DNA of 64,000 nt from Cupriavidus necator (GCF_013141915.1 NZ_SROX01000010.1:62001-126000); one strand, 5' to 3'. Shown: positions 1 to 9,228, counted from the first letter of the stretch. The notes: generated by a model not told the origin, from the letters alone. Program-made: numbers and translations.

Positions 1-1011
1 CTTGCCGTGCTGGTTGGCCATATGGCCGGACTTGGGCATCAGCGGCGCGATCTGGATGGCGTCGCCGATCACGTGGATATGGGCCGCGGCGCGCGACTCG
101 AAGCTGAGGAAGTCCACCTCGCACCACTTGGCATTGGCCGTGGCCAGCCCGGCCGACACCGCGATCGCGCCGGCCCGTTGCGGCGGCAGCACGTTGAGCA
201 CGTCGGCGCGCACATCGTCCTGCACCTCGAACTTGAGCGTGCGCGTGGCGGGGTCGACATCGGCCACCTCATGCTGCGGCCGGTATTCCACCATGCCCGG
301 GTAATGCGTGGCCCAGGCCTGGCGGAACAGCGCCGCCTTCGAGGTGATGTCGGGGTTGGCGTCCAGGATCAGCACCTTGCTGCGCGGCTTGTGCTGCCTG
401 AAATAATGCGCCACCTGGCAGGCGCGCTCGTACGGCCCCGGCGGACAGCGGTACGGCGCCAGCGGCACGCTGATGGCATAGGTGCCGCCATCGGGCATCG
501 CCTCCAGCTGGCGGCGCAGCGCGACGGTCTCGGGGCCCGCCTTCCAGGCATGCAGGATCTGGTCGCCGCCGGGCCGTTTCAGGCCGGGCAGCGCCTCGGT
601 CATCATCTCGACGCCGGGCGACAGCAGCAGGCGGTCGTAGGGCAGCGCGCCGCCGCCCGCCAGGCGCACGGTGCGCCGGGTGGGGTCGATGGCGACCGCG
701 GTGTCGCGCGCGAGCCGCACGCCGTGGCGGCGCACCAGCGCATCGTACGGCAGCGTCAGGTCGCCGAGCTGGCGGCTGCCGCCGATTACCAGGTTCGACA
801 GCGGACACGAGACAAAGGCCGGATTCGCTTCGACCAGCGTGACCTCGATGGCCTGTCCGCTCCATTCGCGCAGGTAGCGCGCCGCCGTGGCCCCGCCATA
901 GCCGCCGCCCACCACCACCACCCGGGCCGGGGCCGCGGCGCGCGCCTGCCGGATCCCGGCCGTACCCAGCACTGCGGCGCCCGCGGCGCCGAGGAAGCTT
1001 CGTCTGTGCAT
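1..1011 (-). CDS. Flavocytochrome c sulfide dehydrogenase, flavoprotein subunit (3' end outside window)
   Basis: This is the FAD subunit of a periplasmic sulfide dehydrogenase (FccB/SoxF type), which oxidises sulfide and passes electrons to a c-type cytochrome. The N-terminus has a Tat-like signal (MHRRSFLGAAG) followed by a Rossmann motif VVVVGGGYGG. Two cysteines in family context are visible, C69 in FVSCPLSNL and C189 in YRCPPGPYER, which in this family form the redox disulfide next to FAD. The visible 337 codons end in the conserved MPKSGHMANQ segment, so the C-terminus lies beyond base 1. The start is ATG with a GGGAGCG ribosome site. It follows the cytochrome gene by 12 bases and is clearly co-transcribed with it. 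The family call is strong; whether sulfide is the true substrate is inferred. Confidence 0.9.
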   Translation of the reverse strand, partial: MHRRSFLGAAGAAVLGTAGIRQARAAAPARVVVVGGGYGGATAARYLREWSGQAIEVTLVEANPAFVSCPLSNLVIGGSRQLGDLTLPYDALVRRHGVRLARDTAVAIDPTRRTVRLAGGGALPYDRLLLSPGVEMMTEALPGLKRPGGDQILHAWKAGPETVALRRQLEAMPDGGTYAISVPLAPYRCPPGPYERACQVAHYFRQHKPRSKVLILDANPDITSKAALFRQAWATHYPGMVEYRPQHEVADVDPATRTLKFEVQDDVRADVLNVLPPQRAGAIAVSAGLATANAKWCEVDFLSFESRAAAHIHVIGDAIQIAPLMPKSGHMANQHGK

Positions 1012-1023
1012 GGCTCGCTCCCG

Positions 1024-1401
1024 TCAGCGCACGGCGGCAAACCAGGCCGCGATCGCGGCAATCTGGTCGTCGCTGTAACCCTTGGCAATCTGGTGCATCA
1101 CCGTGGCCGGGCGCGTGCCGGCCTTGAAGGCCTGCATCTGCGCGGCAAGCTCCGTCTGCGGACGGCCGGCCAGCGGCGGGATGGTGCTGCCTGACGGAGC
1201 CCGCCCGGCCGGGCCATGGCAGTTGGTGCAGGCGGCGGCCTGGCTGCGCGCGCGCAGCGCGGCATCGGTAGCCTGAGCAGGCGCCGCGGCTGACGCAGCG
1301 CCGGGTTCGGTCGACTGCGCCGGCTGGGCGCACAGCATTGCTGCCAGCAACGCCAGTCGCGGCGGCACACGCCAGGCAGGCCGGGGGATCGTGGTTGTCA
1401 T
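1024..1401 (-). CDS. Small monohaem cytochrome c, partner of the sulfide dehydrogenase
   Basis: This is a 125-residue exported class I cytochrome c. It has a hydrophobic signal peptide (about residues 14-28), a single haem-binding site CTNCH (C58, C61, H62) and a probable distal ligand M102 in ATVMHQIAKGY, the pattern of SoxE/FccA and cytochrome c4/c553 halves. A longer upstream reading frame exists, but the ATG used here has a GGAGCGAGACC ribosome site. The gene is immediately upstream of the flavoprotein gene on the same strand, so it is most likely the electron acceptor of that enzyme. Its single haem and small size match the monohaem type of partner rather than the dihaem Allochromatium type. 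Confidence 0.85.
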   Translation of the reverse strand: MTTTIPRPAWRVPPRLALLAAMLCAQPAQSTEPGAASAAAPAQATDAALRARSQAAACTNCHGPAGRAPSGSTIPPLAGRPQTELAAQMQAFKAGTRPATVMHQIAKGYSDDQIAAIAAWFAAVR

Positions 1402-1502
1402 GGTCTCGCTCCGTCTGGGGCCGGCGCCGTGTTGTCGCAAGTCAGCCAGCGTGGCAACCGTAGCACATCGGCCGGGCCGGTGTGCGTTGCAAACCGTAGA
1501 AC

Positions 1503-1534
1503 GAAAAACGGCGCCCGCATGAGCGGACGCCGTC
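1503..1534 (-). terminator. Rho-independent terminator after the BON lipoprotein gene
   Basis: Read on the minus strand there is an 11-base stem (ACGGCGTCCGC / GCGGGCGCCGT) with one mismatch, a 4-base loop and a T run. It lies just past the stop of the BON-domain gene, so it should separate that transcript from the cytochrome/sulfide dehydrogenase pair downstream. Confidence 0.75.
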
Positions 1535-1564
1535 TTGACCAGCGCGGCAACAGCGACGGGCGCT

Positions 1565-2446
1565 TCAGGGCAGATTGCGGCCGGGTGGCAGCGCCACCGG
1601 CGAAGAGACCGGCGCCGCGACCGGTGCCGTGGTGGTGGCGCCCGCGCTGCCGGCGGTACCCGGGGCGGCATTGGCCGGGGCATCGATGGGCCCGCCCACG
1701 CCCGGCACCGACTGCACCGGCGCCGGCGTGCCGACGCTGCCGTCGAACGACGGGTTCTGCGAAGTCGAGGCCGTATCCAGGCGCGCGCGCTCGGCGTCAT
1801 TGACGTAGTCGAAGGCCTTGACCACCTTGGTCACGCCCGAGGCATTGCGCGCCACGTCGGTGGCCCGGTCGCCCTCGGCGCTGGTGACCACGCCGAGCAG
1901 GTAGACCACGCTTTTCTCCGTAGTGACCTTGATCGAGTTGGACGGCACGCCTTCGGCGGTCATCAGCAGGGTCTTGACCTTGCTGGTCAGGTAGGCGTCC
2001 TGACTCTGGGTCATGAAGCCGGGCGAGTTGACCACCTCCAGTTCATTGATCACCACGCGCGCATTCTGCAGGCCGCGCACGTACTGCTCGATCTGCTGCT
2101 TGACGCTGTCGCTCTTCGCTTCGCCGGTCAGCAGCACCTTGCGGTTGAAGACGGTCACGTTGACCCGCGCCTGGCCGCTGAAGCGCGAGTTGATGGTGTT
2201 CTCGGCCTCGAGCTGCAGGCCGCGGTCGACGGTCTGGGTGGCGGCCGGGCGGCGGTCGGTGGCCATCGCCACGCCGGTCCCCATGGCGCCTGCGATCACC
2301 GGGAAGCAGCCGGCCAGCTGCGTGGCGCACACCAGCGCGGCCGCGGCCAGGCCGGCGCGGCCCAGTCCGGCGCTGGCCAGGGGACGGGAAGGATGGCGCG
2401 CGTCCGCGCCGTTCCGGGGAGCTTGCGTAGTGGGCAGGTGAGTCAT
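1565..2446 (-). CDS. BON-domain outer-membrane lipoprotein, DolP (YraP)-like
   Basis: This 293-residue lipoprotein has a lipobox LAGC with the acylated cysteine at about residue 47, then two BON domains. The first is about residues 70-135 (GLQLEAENTINSRF...) and the second about 145-215. A low-complexity Ala/Pro/Thr tail follows. In E. coli the two-BON lipoprotein DolP acts at the cell envelope and division site, next to diaA and yraN, and the same order is kept here. The start was set at the ATG with an AAGGA site four bases upstream; the 46-residue pre-lipobox segment is unusually long. The C-terminal extension of about 75 residues is not present in E. coli DolP (about 190 residues). Function is by family and synteny. 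Confidence 0.82.
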   Translation of the reverse strand: MTHLPTTQAPRNGADARHPSRPLASAGLGRAGLAAAALVCATQLAGCFPVIAGAMGTGVAMATDRRPAATQTVDRGLQLEAENTINSRFSGQARVNVTVFNRKVLLTGEAKSDSVKQQIEQYVRGLQNARVVINELEVVNSPGFMTQSQDAYLTSKVKTLLMTAEGVPSNSIKVTTEKSVVYLLGVVTSAEGDRATDVARNASGVTKVVKAFDYVNDAERARLDTASTSQNPSFDGSVGTPAPVQSVPGVGGPIDAPANAAPGTAGSAGATTTAPVAAPVSSPVALPPGRNLP

Positions 2447-2501
2447 GCGGTCCTTGCTGTGGCTGGATGTTGGAAATAAGGGGGGCGGCGGAGGCCTGGC
2501 A

Positions 2502-3134
<633 letters not shown>

Positions 3135-3163
3135 TCATGTCTGCCGCTTATGTCTGCCGCGCA

Positions 3164-3556
3164 TTATGACCCAGCCCCGGCGGCATCCACGTCAAAGGCG
3201 TGCTGCAACCACTCCAGCCGGCCGGGTTCCAGCGCCACCACGTCAAAGCGGCAAGGGGGCACCCGGGCCAGCGTGGCCAGGTAGTGCCCCGCGGCCAGCA
3301 GCACGCGCCGCTGCTTGGCCGGGGTGATGCTGGCCGCGGCGCCGCCGAAGTCGCGCCCGCTGCGGTGGCGCACCTCGACGAACACCAGCGTGCCGTCCGG
3401 CGTGCGCATCACCAGGTCGATCTCGCCGCCTTTGCAGCGATAATTGCGCACCACGGGCTCCAGGCCCTGGCTCCGCAAGTGGGCCAGGGCCCGGTCCTCT
3501 GCCTGCGCCCCGCGTGCCTGACGGCTCGGCTCCTGCGTGGATTTGAATGATCGCAT
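3164..3556 (-). CDS. yraN: UPF0102 family protein YraN
   Basis: This is a small predicted nuclease-fold protein of about 130 residues. It carries the family's core GxxxAExxAxxxL...[16 protein letters not shown] followed by LVFVEVRHR. The E-x-D...E-x-K-like arrangement ([14 protein letters not shown]) is that of the Holliday-junction-resolvase-like fold. The role is unknown in most bacteria. An ATG at 3556 or an in-frame TTG one codon upstream could start it; the ATG is chosen. It is transcribed divergently from rsmI with only 18 bases between the two starts, so the two promoters must lie inside the opposite coding sequences or overlap. Confidence 0.85.
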   Translation of the reverse strand: MRSFKSTQEPSRQARGAQAEDRALAHLRSQGLEPVVRNYRCKGGEIDLVMRTPDGTLVFVEVRHRSGRDFGGAAASITPAKQRRVLLAAGHYLATLARVPPCRFDVVALEPGRLEWLQHAFDVDAAGAGS

Positions 3557-3574
3557 CAACGGAAGTTCTCAAGC

Positions 3575-4483
3575 ATGAGTGACTGGATCTCCCTGGCGGC
3601 AAGCCAGTCGTACCCGGCCGGCACGCTGTATGTCGTGGCCACGCCCATCGGCAATGTCGCCGACCTGTCGCTGCGGGCACTGCATGTGCTGGGGCTGGCC
3701 GACGCCGTAGCGTGCGAAGACACGCGCAATACCGGCCAGTTGCTGTCGCGCGTCGGCCTGCAGCGGCCGCTGGTGGCGGTGCACGAACACAACGAGCGCG
3801 AGGCCGCGGGCCGCATCGCCGAACGCCTGGCGGCGGGCGAGCGCATCGCCTACGTCTCGGACGCCGGCACGCCGGGTATTTCCGACCCCGGCGCGCGGCT
3901 GGTCGAGGCGGTGCGTGCCGCCGGCCATCCGGTCGTGCCGCTGCCAGGGCCCAGTGCGGCGGTGACAGCGCTGTCGGTGGCAGGCGACCTGCTCGATGCC
4001 GGCGCGGGCCGCTTCACCTTTGCCGGCTTCCTGCCCCCCAAGCCCAAGGCCCGCGCAGAGGCCATCGCCCGCCTGGCGGCGCTGGACCACGCCTGGGTCT
4101 GCTACGAGGCGCCGCATCGCATCGCCGACACGCTCGCCGCGCTGGCCGCGGGCCTGCCCGGCGAGCGGCGGCTGCTGGTCGGGCGCGAACTGACCAAGCT
4201 GTTCGAAGACATCGCCGTGTTGCCGGTGGCGCAGGCGCCGGCCTGGCTGGCGGCCGACCCAAACCGGGCCAAGGGGGAATTCGTGCTGGTGGTGGAAGGC
4301 GCCGGCAGCGCCGCCGCCGAGGGTGGCCTGCCGGATGCCGAAGCGCAGCGCGTGCTGTCGCTGCTGCTGGCCGAGCTGCCGGCCAAGCGCGCCGCCAAGC
4401 TGGCGGCTGCCATCACGGGCGCCGGCACCGACGCGCTGTATCAGTTGGCGCTGGCGCAACGCGCCGGCCGCGCCGACGATTGA
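3575..4483 (+). CDS. rsmI: 16S rRNA (cytidine1402-2'-O)-methyltransferase RsmI
   Basis: RsmI 2'-O-methylates C1402 in the ribosomal P site, using S-adenosylmethionine. The 302-residue protein shows the tetrapyrrole-methylase fold: GTLYVVATPIGNVADLSLRA near the N-terminus, CEDTRNTG, YVSDAGTPGISDPG, PLPGPSA and the C-terminal GEFVLVVEG. Length matches the family. The divergent pairing with yraN is a conserved arrangement; E. coli also has lpoA next to rsmI, and that gene is absent here. Confidence 0.95.
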   Translation: MSDWISLAASQSYPAGTLYVVATPIGNVADLSLRALHVLGLADAVACEDTRNTGQLLSRVGLQRPLVAVHEHNEREAAGRIAERLAAGERIAYVSDAGTPGISDPGARLVEAVRAAGHPVVPLPGPSAAVTALSVAGDLLDAGAGRFTFAGFLPPKPKARAEAIARLAALDHAWVCYEAPHRIADTLAALAAGLPGERRLLVGRELTKLFEDIAVLPVAQAPAWLAADPNRAKGEFVLVVEGAGSAAAEGGLPDAEAQRVLSLLLAELPAKRAAKLAAAITGAGTDALYQLALAQRAGRADD

Positions 4484-4573
4484 TGCCGCGGCCCGCGCGC
4501 AAGCATGGGCCTGCAGGTGCGAATGTAATGTGGAGGTGTCAGCGCGCGGCGGCATGCGACGGCGCTGGCGCGG

Positions 4574-5329
4574 TCAGCGGCGCTTGCGCTTGACGGTCTT
4601 GCCGGTGGCCTTGAACGCCTTGGCGGGCGCCAGCGAATTGGCCAGTTCCGGCACGGACACGTCGTCATCGCCGCTGCCGTCGCCGGCCTCGGTGCCGCCG
4701 GCATCCACCTGCGGGCCCAGCGCGGCCACTTCAGTGCGGGTCAGGCGGCGGATCTCGACGTTGGTGGCGCCCCGCTCGACAAAGCCCAGGCGGCGCGCGG
4801 CGCCGAAGGACACGTCCAGCACGCGGTTGCCGTGGTATGGCCCGCGGTCATTGATGCGCAGCACCGCGACCTTGTTGTTGCGCAGGTTGCGCACCAGCAC
4901 CCAGCTGTCCAGCGGCAGCGACGGATGCGCCGCGGTCATGGCGCGCATGTCGAAGCGTTCGCCGTTCGCGGTCTTGCGCCCGTGGAAGCCCTTGCCGTAC
5001 CACGAGGCCACGCCGCGCTGCTCGAAGGTGCCGATGTCGGCGCGCAAGCCTTCTAGCGAATTGCCGCTGCGGCCTTCGTCCGGGTCGTAGCCGAACAGGT
5101 TCCAGCTGCCGCTGTCCGAGGCGCGCGCGGCTTTGTCGGTGTCGGCGCGTTCGGGCTTGACCGGCTTGGCGTTCCTTGCCGCGCGCGTGGGCACGGCGCC
5201 GGTGTCATTGCTGGCGGTGTCGCTTTCTGGCGGTGTGGCACAAGCGGCCAGCACCACGGCGCAGGCGGTGCATGCGCCGAGTTTGGCTAGCCGTTGCCAG
5301 CGCTTGGTGAGAGCGGAGATCCTGAACAT
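4574..5329 (-). CDS. rlpA: RlpA-family septal ring lytic transglycosylase lipoprotein
   Basis: RlpA is an outer-membrane lipoprotein that cleaves glycan strands lacking stem peptides at the division site. The 251-residue protein has a signal ending in the lipobox LAAC (C30), a linker, then the double-psi beta-barrel domain (about residues 105-195). Signature segments are GVASWYGKGFHGRKTANGE, AAHPSLPL, VRNLRNNKVAVLRINDRGP and LDVSFGAARRLG. The SPOR domain of the E. coli protein is absent; the C-terminus is an acidic stretch followed by a basic tail (KTVKRKRR). It is monocistronic. Confidence 0.88.
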   Translation of the reverse strand: MFRISALTKRWQRLAKLGACTACAVVLAACATPPESDTASNDTGAVPTRAARNAKPVKPERADTDKAARASDSGSWNLFGYDPDEGRSGNSLEGLRADIGTFEQRGVASWYGKGFHGRKTANGERFDMRAMTAAHPSLPLDSWVLVRNLRNNKVAVLRINDRGPYHGNRVLDVSFGAARRLGFVERGATNVEIRRLTRTEVAALGPQVDAGGTEAGDGSGDDDVSVPELANSLAPAKAFKATGKTVKRKRR

Positions 5330-5633
5330 GGGCGGCAGTCTAACATTGACTGTTTCGGACTATGTCTTTCAATTTGTTACGAAATCTGTGCGATTTCGCA
5401 CGATCGTGGCCTAATTGGCCGAAATCCCGCATGTAGCAACGGATTCCGGGCCACGGCGCCGATGCGTGATGGGAAACTCATTCATCACATCGAACCCATG
5501 AGGTCGTGTCTGGCGGCCCCGGCGCTACAATGCTGGGCACGGTCGCCGCAGCCCGCGGCGCCGCTTGCGCCCGCCAGCGGAACTACCGCCGAGACGCGCT
5601 TTTGCCGGCGCGGCCCGGCCACCAGAAACTGCC
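5330..5633. other. Divergent intergenic region between rlpA and an MBL-fold gene
   Basis: These 304 bases hold the divergent promoters. The rlpA-proximal part is noticeably AT-rich for this genome and contains an inverted repeat CGAAAT-CTGTGCG-ATTTCG (about 5380-5398). I see no convincing gene in it. Confidence 0.5.
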
Positions 5634-6284
5634 ATGAAAGCCCTGCTTATCCCGGTCACGCCCTTCCAGCAGAACTGTTCGCTGCTGATCGATGAAAGCA
5701 CTGGCGTCGCCGCGGTCTGCGATCCCGGCGGCGACCTCGAGCGGATCCGCGGGGCGGTGAAAGAGCAAGGCGTCACGCTGGAAAAGATCTTCCTGACGCA
5801 CGGCCACGTCGACCATTGCGCCGGCGCCGCGGCGCTGTCGCGCGAACTCGGCATCCCGATCGAGGGGCCGCATCAGGACGAGCGCTTCTGGATCGACCAG
5901 CTGCCCGAGCAGACCCGCCGCTTTGGCTTCGGCCACGCCGAGAGCTTCGAGCCTGACCGCTGGCTCGAAAACGGTGACACCGTGCAGTTTGGCAATGAAA
6001 CCCTGGAGGTCTACCACTGCCCCGGCCATACCCCGGGCCATGTGGTGTTCTTCTCGCGCCCCAACCGGCTCGCCGTGGTCGGCGATGTGCTGTTCGCCGG
6101 GTCGATCGGCCGTACCGACTTCCCGCGCGGCAACCACGCCGACCTGGTCCGCTCGATCCGCACACGGCTGTGGCCGCTGGGCGAGGATGTGACCTTTATC
6201 CCGGGACACGGCCCGGTCTCGACCTTCGGCGAGGAACGCCGCCACAACCCGTACGTCGCCGACCACCTGATCGACGCGGGTTGA
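5634..6284 (+). CDS. MBL-fold hydrolase, YcbL-type glyoxalase II-like
   Basis: This 216-residue metallo-beta-lactamase fold protein has the metal motif THGHVDH (H56, H58, D60, H61) and later ligands in [10 protein letters not shown] and [19 protein letters not shown]. The last block is typical of the YcbL / type II hydroxyacylglutathione hydrolase group, which hydrolyses S-lactoylglutathione-like thioesters. An upstream in-frame start would add 23 residues; the ATG at [10 protein letters not shown] matches the usual family N-terminus. The exonuclease-like gene downstream starts four bases after the stop, so the two are co-transcribed. Confidence 0.85.
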   Translation: MKALLIPVTPFQQNCSLLIDESTGVAAVCDPGGDLERIRGAVKEQGVTLEKIFLTHGHVDHCAGAAALSRELGIPIEGPHQDERFWIDQLPEQTRRFGFGHAESFEPDRWLENGDTVQFGNETLEVYHCPGHTPGHVVFFSRPNRLAVVGDVLFAGSIGRTDFPRGNHADLVRSIRTRLWPLGEDVTFIPGHGPVSTFGEERRHNPYVADHLIDAG

Positions 6285-6288
6285 AGCC

Positions 6289-6945
6289 ATGGCCAAGCGA
6301 CAGGCGCCCGACACCCGACCCGAGATCTACGTCAGCACCGACGTCGAGGCCGACGGCCCGATTCCCGGCCCGCACTCGATGCTGTCTTTCGCCTCGGTGG
6401 CGATGCTGGCGGACAAAACCGTGCTGGGCACCTTCTCGGCCAACCTCGAGACGCTGCCCGGCGCCGCCGGCCACCCGGTTCAGATGCAGTGGTGGCAAAC
6501 CCAGCCTGAAGCCTGGAGCGCCTGCCGGCGCGACCTGCAGCGCCCTGAAGAGGCCATGGTGCGCTATGTCGAATGGGTCGAGGCGCTGCCCGGCAAGCCG
6601 GTCTTCGTTGCCTTTCCCGCGGGCTTCGATTTCACCTGGATGTTCTGGTACATGATGCGCTTTGCCGGGCGTTCGCCATTCGGCTGGGCCGCGCTCGACA
6701 TCAAGACCCTGGGCTTTGCCCTGACCGGACGGCCCTACCGGAAGACGGTCAAGGCGGCGTTCCCGGCGGGATGGATGGATCCGCTGCCGCACACCCACGT
6801 GGCGCTCGACGATGCGATGGAACAGGGTGCGCTGTTCTGCAACATGCTGGCCACGCTGCGCGAGCGCGAAGGCGCACTGGCCGCGTTCACGCCGGATACG
6901 GCAGCTGACGCAAGCGTGCCCTCACCTCCGCAAACGCAAGGCTGA
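6289..6945 (+). CDS. DEDD-family 3'-5' exonuclease-like protein
   Basis: This 218-residue protein has the layout of a DEDDh exonuclease. Motif I is D18-x-E20 in [11 protein letters not shown], a motif II-like aspartate is D114 in AGFDFTWM, and motif III is HTHVALDDA (H170, D174/D175). The nearest described type is the short exoribonuclease family that includes mycobacterial Rv2179c. The substrate is unknown. It is tightly linked (four-base gap) to the MBL-fold gene upstream. Confidence 0.72.
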   Translation: MAKRQAPDTRPEIYVSTDVEADGPIPGPHSMLSFASVAMLADKTVLGTFSANLETLPGAAGHPVQMQWWQTQPEAWSACRRDLQRPEEAMVRYVEWVEALPGKPVFVAFPAGFDFTWMFWYMMRFAGRSPFGWAALDIKTLGFALTGRPYRKTVKAAFPAGWMDPLPHTHVALDDAMEQGALFCNMLATLREREGALAAFTPDTAADASVPSPPQTQG

Positions 6946-7151
6946 TCGCCTGCTGCGATGCGTCAAGCGCGGCGGCATGTCCCTTGCAGGCCGGCGCTCG
7001 CAACTGGCGCCAGCCAGCCTATAGTAGAAGCGGATATGGCGTTACCGGGCGAAACGAGCCATGACTAACCGGCGCACTTGCGCAGCCACGCCATATGCCG
7101 CTTGAGCCATCTTGCCCGGACCGCGCGGCGCCTGCCGAGGAGGTGTCCATC

Positions 7152-7379
7152 ATGCGTTTCCCTACCGACCTGCACTTGAGAGACCTGGCCGGCCGGATCC
7201 ATTGGCCGCATGCCACGCGGGACGCCACGCCCATCACGCATCGCCACTCCTCGGACGAGGACGCCGAAGTCGCCAAGGCCACGCTCTACGTCAGCACCGT
7301 GACGCTGGTGGTACTGCTGGTGGTGCTGGCGGCCATCGCTTTCGGTCAGGAGGCCATGCACTGGCTGGGTGTTCATTAG
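7152..7379 (+). CDS. Small single-pass membrane protein, unknown function
   Basis: This 75-residue protein has a charged N-terminal half rich in His/Asp/Arg and one strong membrane segment (about residues 45-65, LYVSTVTLVVLLVVLAAIAF) followed by a short tail. The start is well supported by a strong GAGGAGGTG ribosome site. A terminator follows directly. I do not recognise the family. The His/Asp-rich part (THRHSSDEDAE) could bind a metal, but that is only a guess. Confidence 0.7.
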   Translation: MRFPTDLHLRDLAGRIHWPHATRDATPITHRHSSDEDAEVAKATLYVSTVTLVVLLVVLAAIAFGQEAMHWLGVH

Positions 7380-7415
7380 ACGACCCCGCCTGAAGCAGAC
7401 TGCCTCGCAGACCGG

Positions 7416-7450
7416 CCGGCCCCCACTCACCGTGGGGGCCGGTTTTATTT
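7416..7450 (+). terminator. Rho-independent terminator
   Basis: A perfect 11-base stem (CCGGCCCCCAC / GTGGGGGCCGG) with a 5-base loop is followed by TTTTATTT. It ends the transcript of the small membrane protein and abuts the stop codon of the converging ArsC-family gene. Confidence 0.9.
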
Positions 7451-7809
7451 CAGGCGAGCAGCGGCGCGACGTTTTCGGGCGGCCGGCCGATCGCGGCGCG
7501 ACGGTTGCGCACCACCACCGGGCGCTGCAGCAGGATCGGGTGGTCGGCCACCGCGGCCAGCAGCTCGGCATCGGTCAGGCCAGGGTCGGCCAGGCCCAGT
7601 TCCGCATAGGGCGCTTCGTTGTCGCGCAGCATTTCGCGCACCGGCAAGCCCAGCAGGGTGTGCAACTGGCGCAGCGTCGACAGCGACGGCGGATCCTTCA
7701 GGTACTCCACGATCTCCACCGGCTCGCCCAGCCGCCCGGCGGCGGCCTGGACCAGGGCAAGGGTCTCGCGCGACTTGGAGCAGCGTGGGTTGTGGTAGAT
7801 GGTGATCAT
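7450..7809 (-). CDS. ArsC-family arsenate reductase (glutaredoxin type)
   Basis: This 119-residue thioredoxin-fold protein has the motif YHNPRCSKSRETL with the catalytic cysteine at residue 10, and the arginine-containing C-terminal block (LLQRPVVVRNRRAAIGRPPE) of the glutaredoxin-dependent arsenate reductase family. No other ars gene is nearby, so it may be a YfgD-type housekeeping member rather than a dedicated resistance gene. The start is the ATG with an AAAGGA site; a longer frame (130 codons) has no better support. Confidence 0.85.
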   Translation of the reverse strand: MITIYHNPRCSKSRETLALVQAAAGRLGEPVEIVEYLKDPPSLSTLRQLHTLLGLPVREMLRDNEAPYAELGLADPGLTDAELLAAVADHPILLQRPVVVRNRRAAIGRPPENVAPLLA

Positions 7810-7981
7810 GGCAGGTCCTTTCTTGTCGAGGCCGCGCTCCATGGCGGGGCGGCGGCACTAATGCGGTGCAAATCAATCCGCACTATATACAAGACAGCGG
7901 CCGGCGCGCAGCATCATGCCGCGCCCGTCTCCGGCACGCATCCTGCGTTACACCGGCTTCTTGCTCCAGGCGCCATTGCCG

Positions 7982-8545
7982 ATGACCTCCCTCCCTGTTT
8001 CCGCCACCGAGCCCCGCTTCACGCTGCGTGACGCCACGCGCGCCGACGTGCCTGCCATCCACGCCATCTATGCCTACCACGTCCAGCATGGCCGCGCCTC
8101 GTTCGAAGAGGAGCCGCCGAGCGTCGACGAGATGCAGTTGCGCTTCGCCGAAGTGCACCGCAAGGGCCTGCCCTACCTGGTCGCCGAGCGCGCCGGCGCG
8201 GTGCTGGGCTACGCCTATGCCTCGGCCTATCGCGCGCGTAGCGCCTATCGCTTCGCCATCGAAGACTCGATCTACATCGACCACCGGCGTGTCGGGGAAG
8301 GCCTTGGCCAGGCGTTGCTGGCCGAACTGATCGCACGCTGCGAAACCGGCCCGTGGCGCCAAATGGTCGCCGTCATCGCGTGCACCGCCGGCGGCGAAGG
8401 CGCGGGCTCGCTGGCCTTGCACGAGCGGCTGGGCTTCCGCACCGTCGGCCGGCTGGAGGCGGTGGGGTTCAAGCATGGGCAGTGGATCGATACGGTGCTG
8501 ATGCAGCGGATACTCGGCGCGGGTGCGACGTCGCTGCCGGCCTAG
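7982..8545 (+). CDS. GNAT N-acetyltransferase, phosphinothricin/methionine sulfone acetyltransferase type
   Basis: This protein of about 187 residues is a single GNAT domain similar to the Pat/Bar and YncA group: RDATRADVPAIHAIYAYHV at the N-terminus, SIYIDHRRVGEGLGQALL as the acetyl-CoA binding motif, and LALHERLGFRTVG near the end. The group acetylates amino-acid analogues such as phosphinothricin or methionine sulfoximine. Two starts are possible; the internal ATG at MTSLPVS is chosen because the family normally begins just before the RDAT block, though neither start has a clear ribosome site. Confidence 0.85.
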   Translation: MTSLPVSATEPRFTLRDATRADVPAIHAIYAYHVQHGRASFEEEPPSVDEMQLRFAEVHRKGLPYLVAERAGAVLGYAYASAYRARSAYRFAIEDSIYIDHRRVGEGLGQALLAELIARCETGPWRQMVAVIACTAGGEGAGSLALHERLGFRTVGRLEAVGFKHGQWIDTVLMQRILGAGATSLPA

Positions 8546-8580
8546 GCGGAATCGGCTTCCCCGAGTTCAGACGTGTCTCA

Positions 8581-8619
8581 TAGGCATGCAGGGCCTTCTG
8601 TATCGACAATGCCTATACT
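8581..8619 (+). promoter_or_regulatory. Candidate operator/promoter of the toxin-antitoxin pair
   Basis: Inverted arms TAGGCAT (8581-8587) and ATGCCTA (8609-8615) are separated by 21 bases. The right arm overlaps a -10-like TATACT (8614-8619), 24 bases before the antitoxin start. This fits autorepression by the ribbon-helix-helix antitoxin. I do not see a clear -35. Confidence 0.5.
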
Positions 8620-8642
8620 TTGTCATCACAAGGAAACCGGAC

Positions 8643-8927
8643 ATGCTTGTGTCAGAAGAAACCGAACTCACGTTCACGCTGGACGCCCAGATGCATGACG
8701 CATTGATCGCCGAAGCCAGCGCCCGGGGAAGCACGCCTTCGGAAATCCTCCGGGACCTGGTGCGCGAATACCTCGATCGCAACGGCAAGAAGCGCGACTA
8801 CGAGGCTTTCCTGCACAGCAAGGTTGAGGCCTCCCGCGCATCGATGCGCGACCTGGGTGGCATTCCTGCAGAACAGATCGAAGCGGAGTTCGCGGCCTGG
8901 CGCACTGCGGCCCGGCGGCGAGCTTGA
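8643..8927 (+). CDS. Antitoxin with ribbon-helix-helix N-terminus
   Basis: This 94-residue protein begins with a ribbon-helix-helix-like segment (LTFTLDAQMHDALIAEASARGSTPSEILRDLV split over the first 45 residues), then a charged helix-rich tail suited to wrapping a toxin. It overlaps the downstream toxin gene by four bases (TTGA), the usual arrangement of type II antitoxin-toxin pairs. The start ATG is preceded by AAGGAAACC. It should neutralise the toxin and repress the shared promoter. Confidence 0.8.
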   Translation: MLVSEETELTFTLDAQMHDALIAEASARGSTPSEILRDLVREYLDRNGKKRDYEAFLHSKVEASRASMRDLGGIPAEQIEAEFAAWRTAARRRA

Positions 8928-9214
8928 GGGTTGTCTGGACAGCACTGGCCCGGCGCGATCGCACACTAATTTTCGAGTTCATTGCCCAGGATGACGTCGA
9001 AGCCGCTGCTCGCATGGATGAACGATTTCTCCAGGCAGCGGAGCGCTTGTGCGCGTTCCCCGTGTTGGCGCCGGCGGGCTGCGTGCAAGGCACCCGAGAA
9101 TTTGTGGTTCACGAACACTATCGCCTGATTTACGAGGTCGAGCGCGATACGGTGCTGGTGCTCGCATTGGTCCATACGTCGCGCTGCTGGCCGCCGCTCG
9201 AAGCGCGGACGTGA
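8924..9214 (+). CDS. RelE/ParE-superfamily toxin
   Basis: This 96-residue protein starts at TTG, overlapping the antitoxin stop. The typical ParE/RelE layout is present: VVWTALARRDRTLIFEFIAQDD, RLCAFPVLAPAGCVQGTREFVVHEHYRLIYEVERDTVLVLALVHTSR as beta strands with the terminal arginine/histidine block. ParE members inhibit gyrase and RelE members cleave mRNA; the sequence does not decide which. The GTREFVVHEHYRLIYEV block is closer to ParE/YafQ-like plasmid stabilisation proteins. Confidence 0.85.
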   Translation: MRVVWTALARRDRTLIFEFIAQDDVEAAARMDERFLQAAERLCAFPVLAPAGCVQGTREFVVHEHYRLIYEVERDTVLVLALVHTSRCWPPLEART

Positions 9215-9228
9215 TCGGATCGGCCAAC

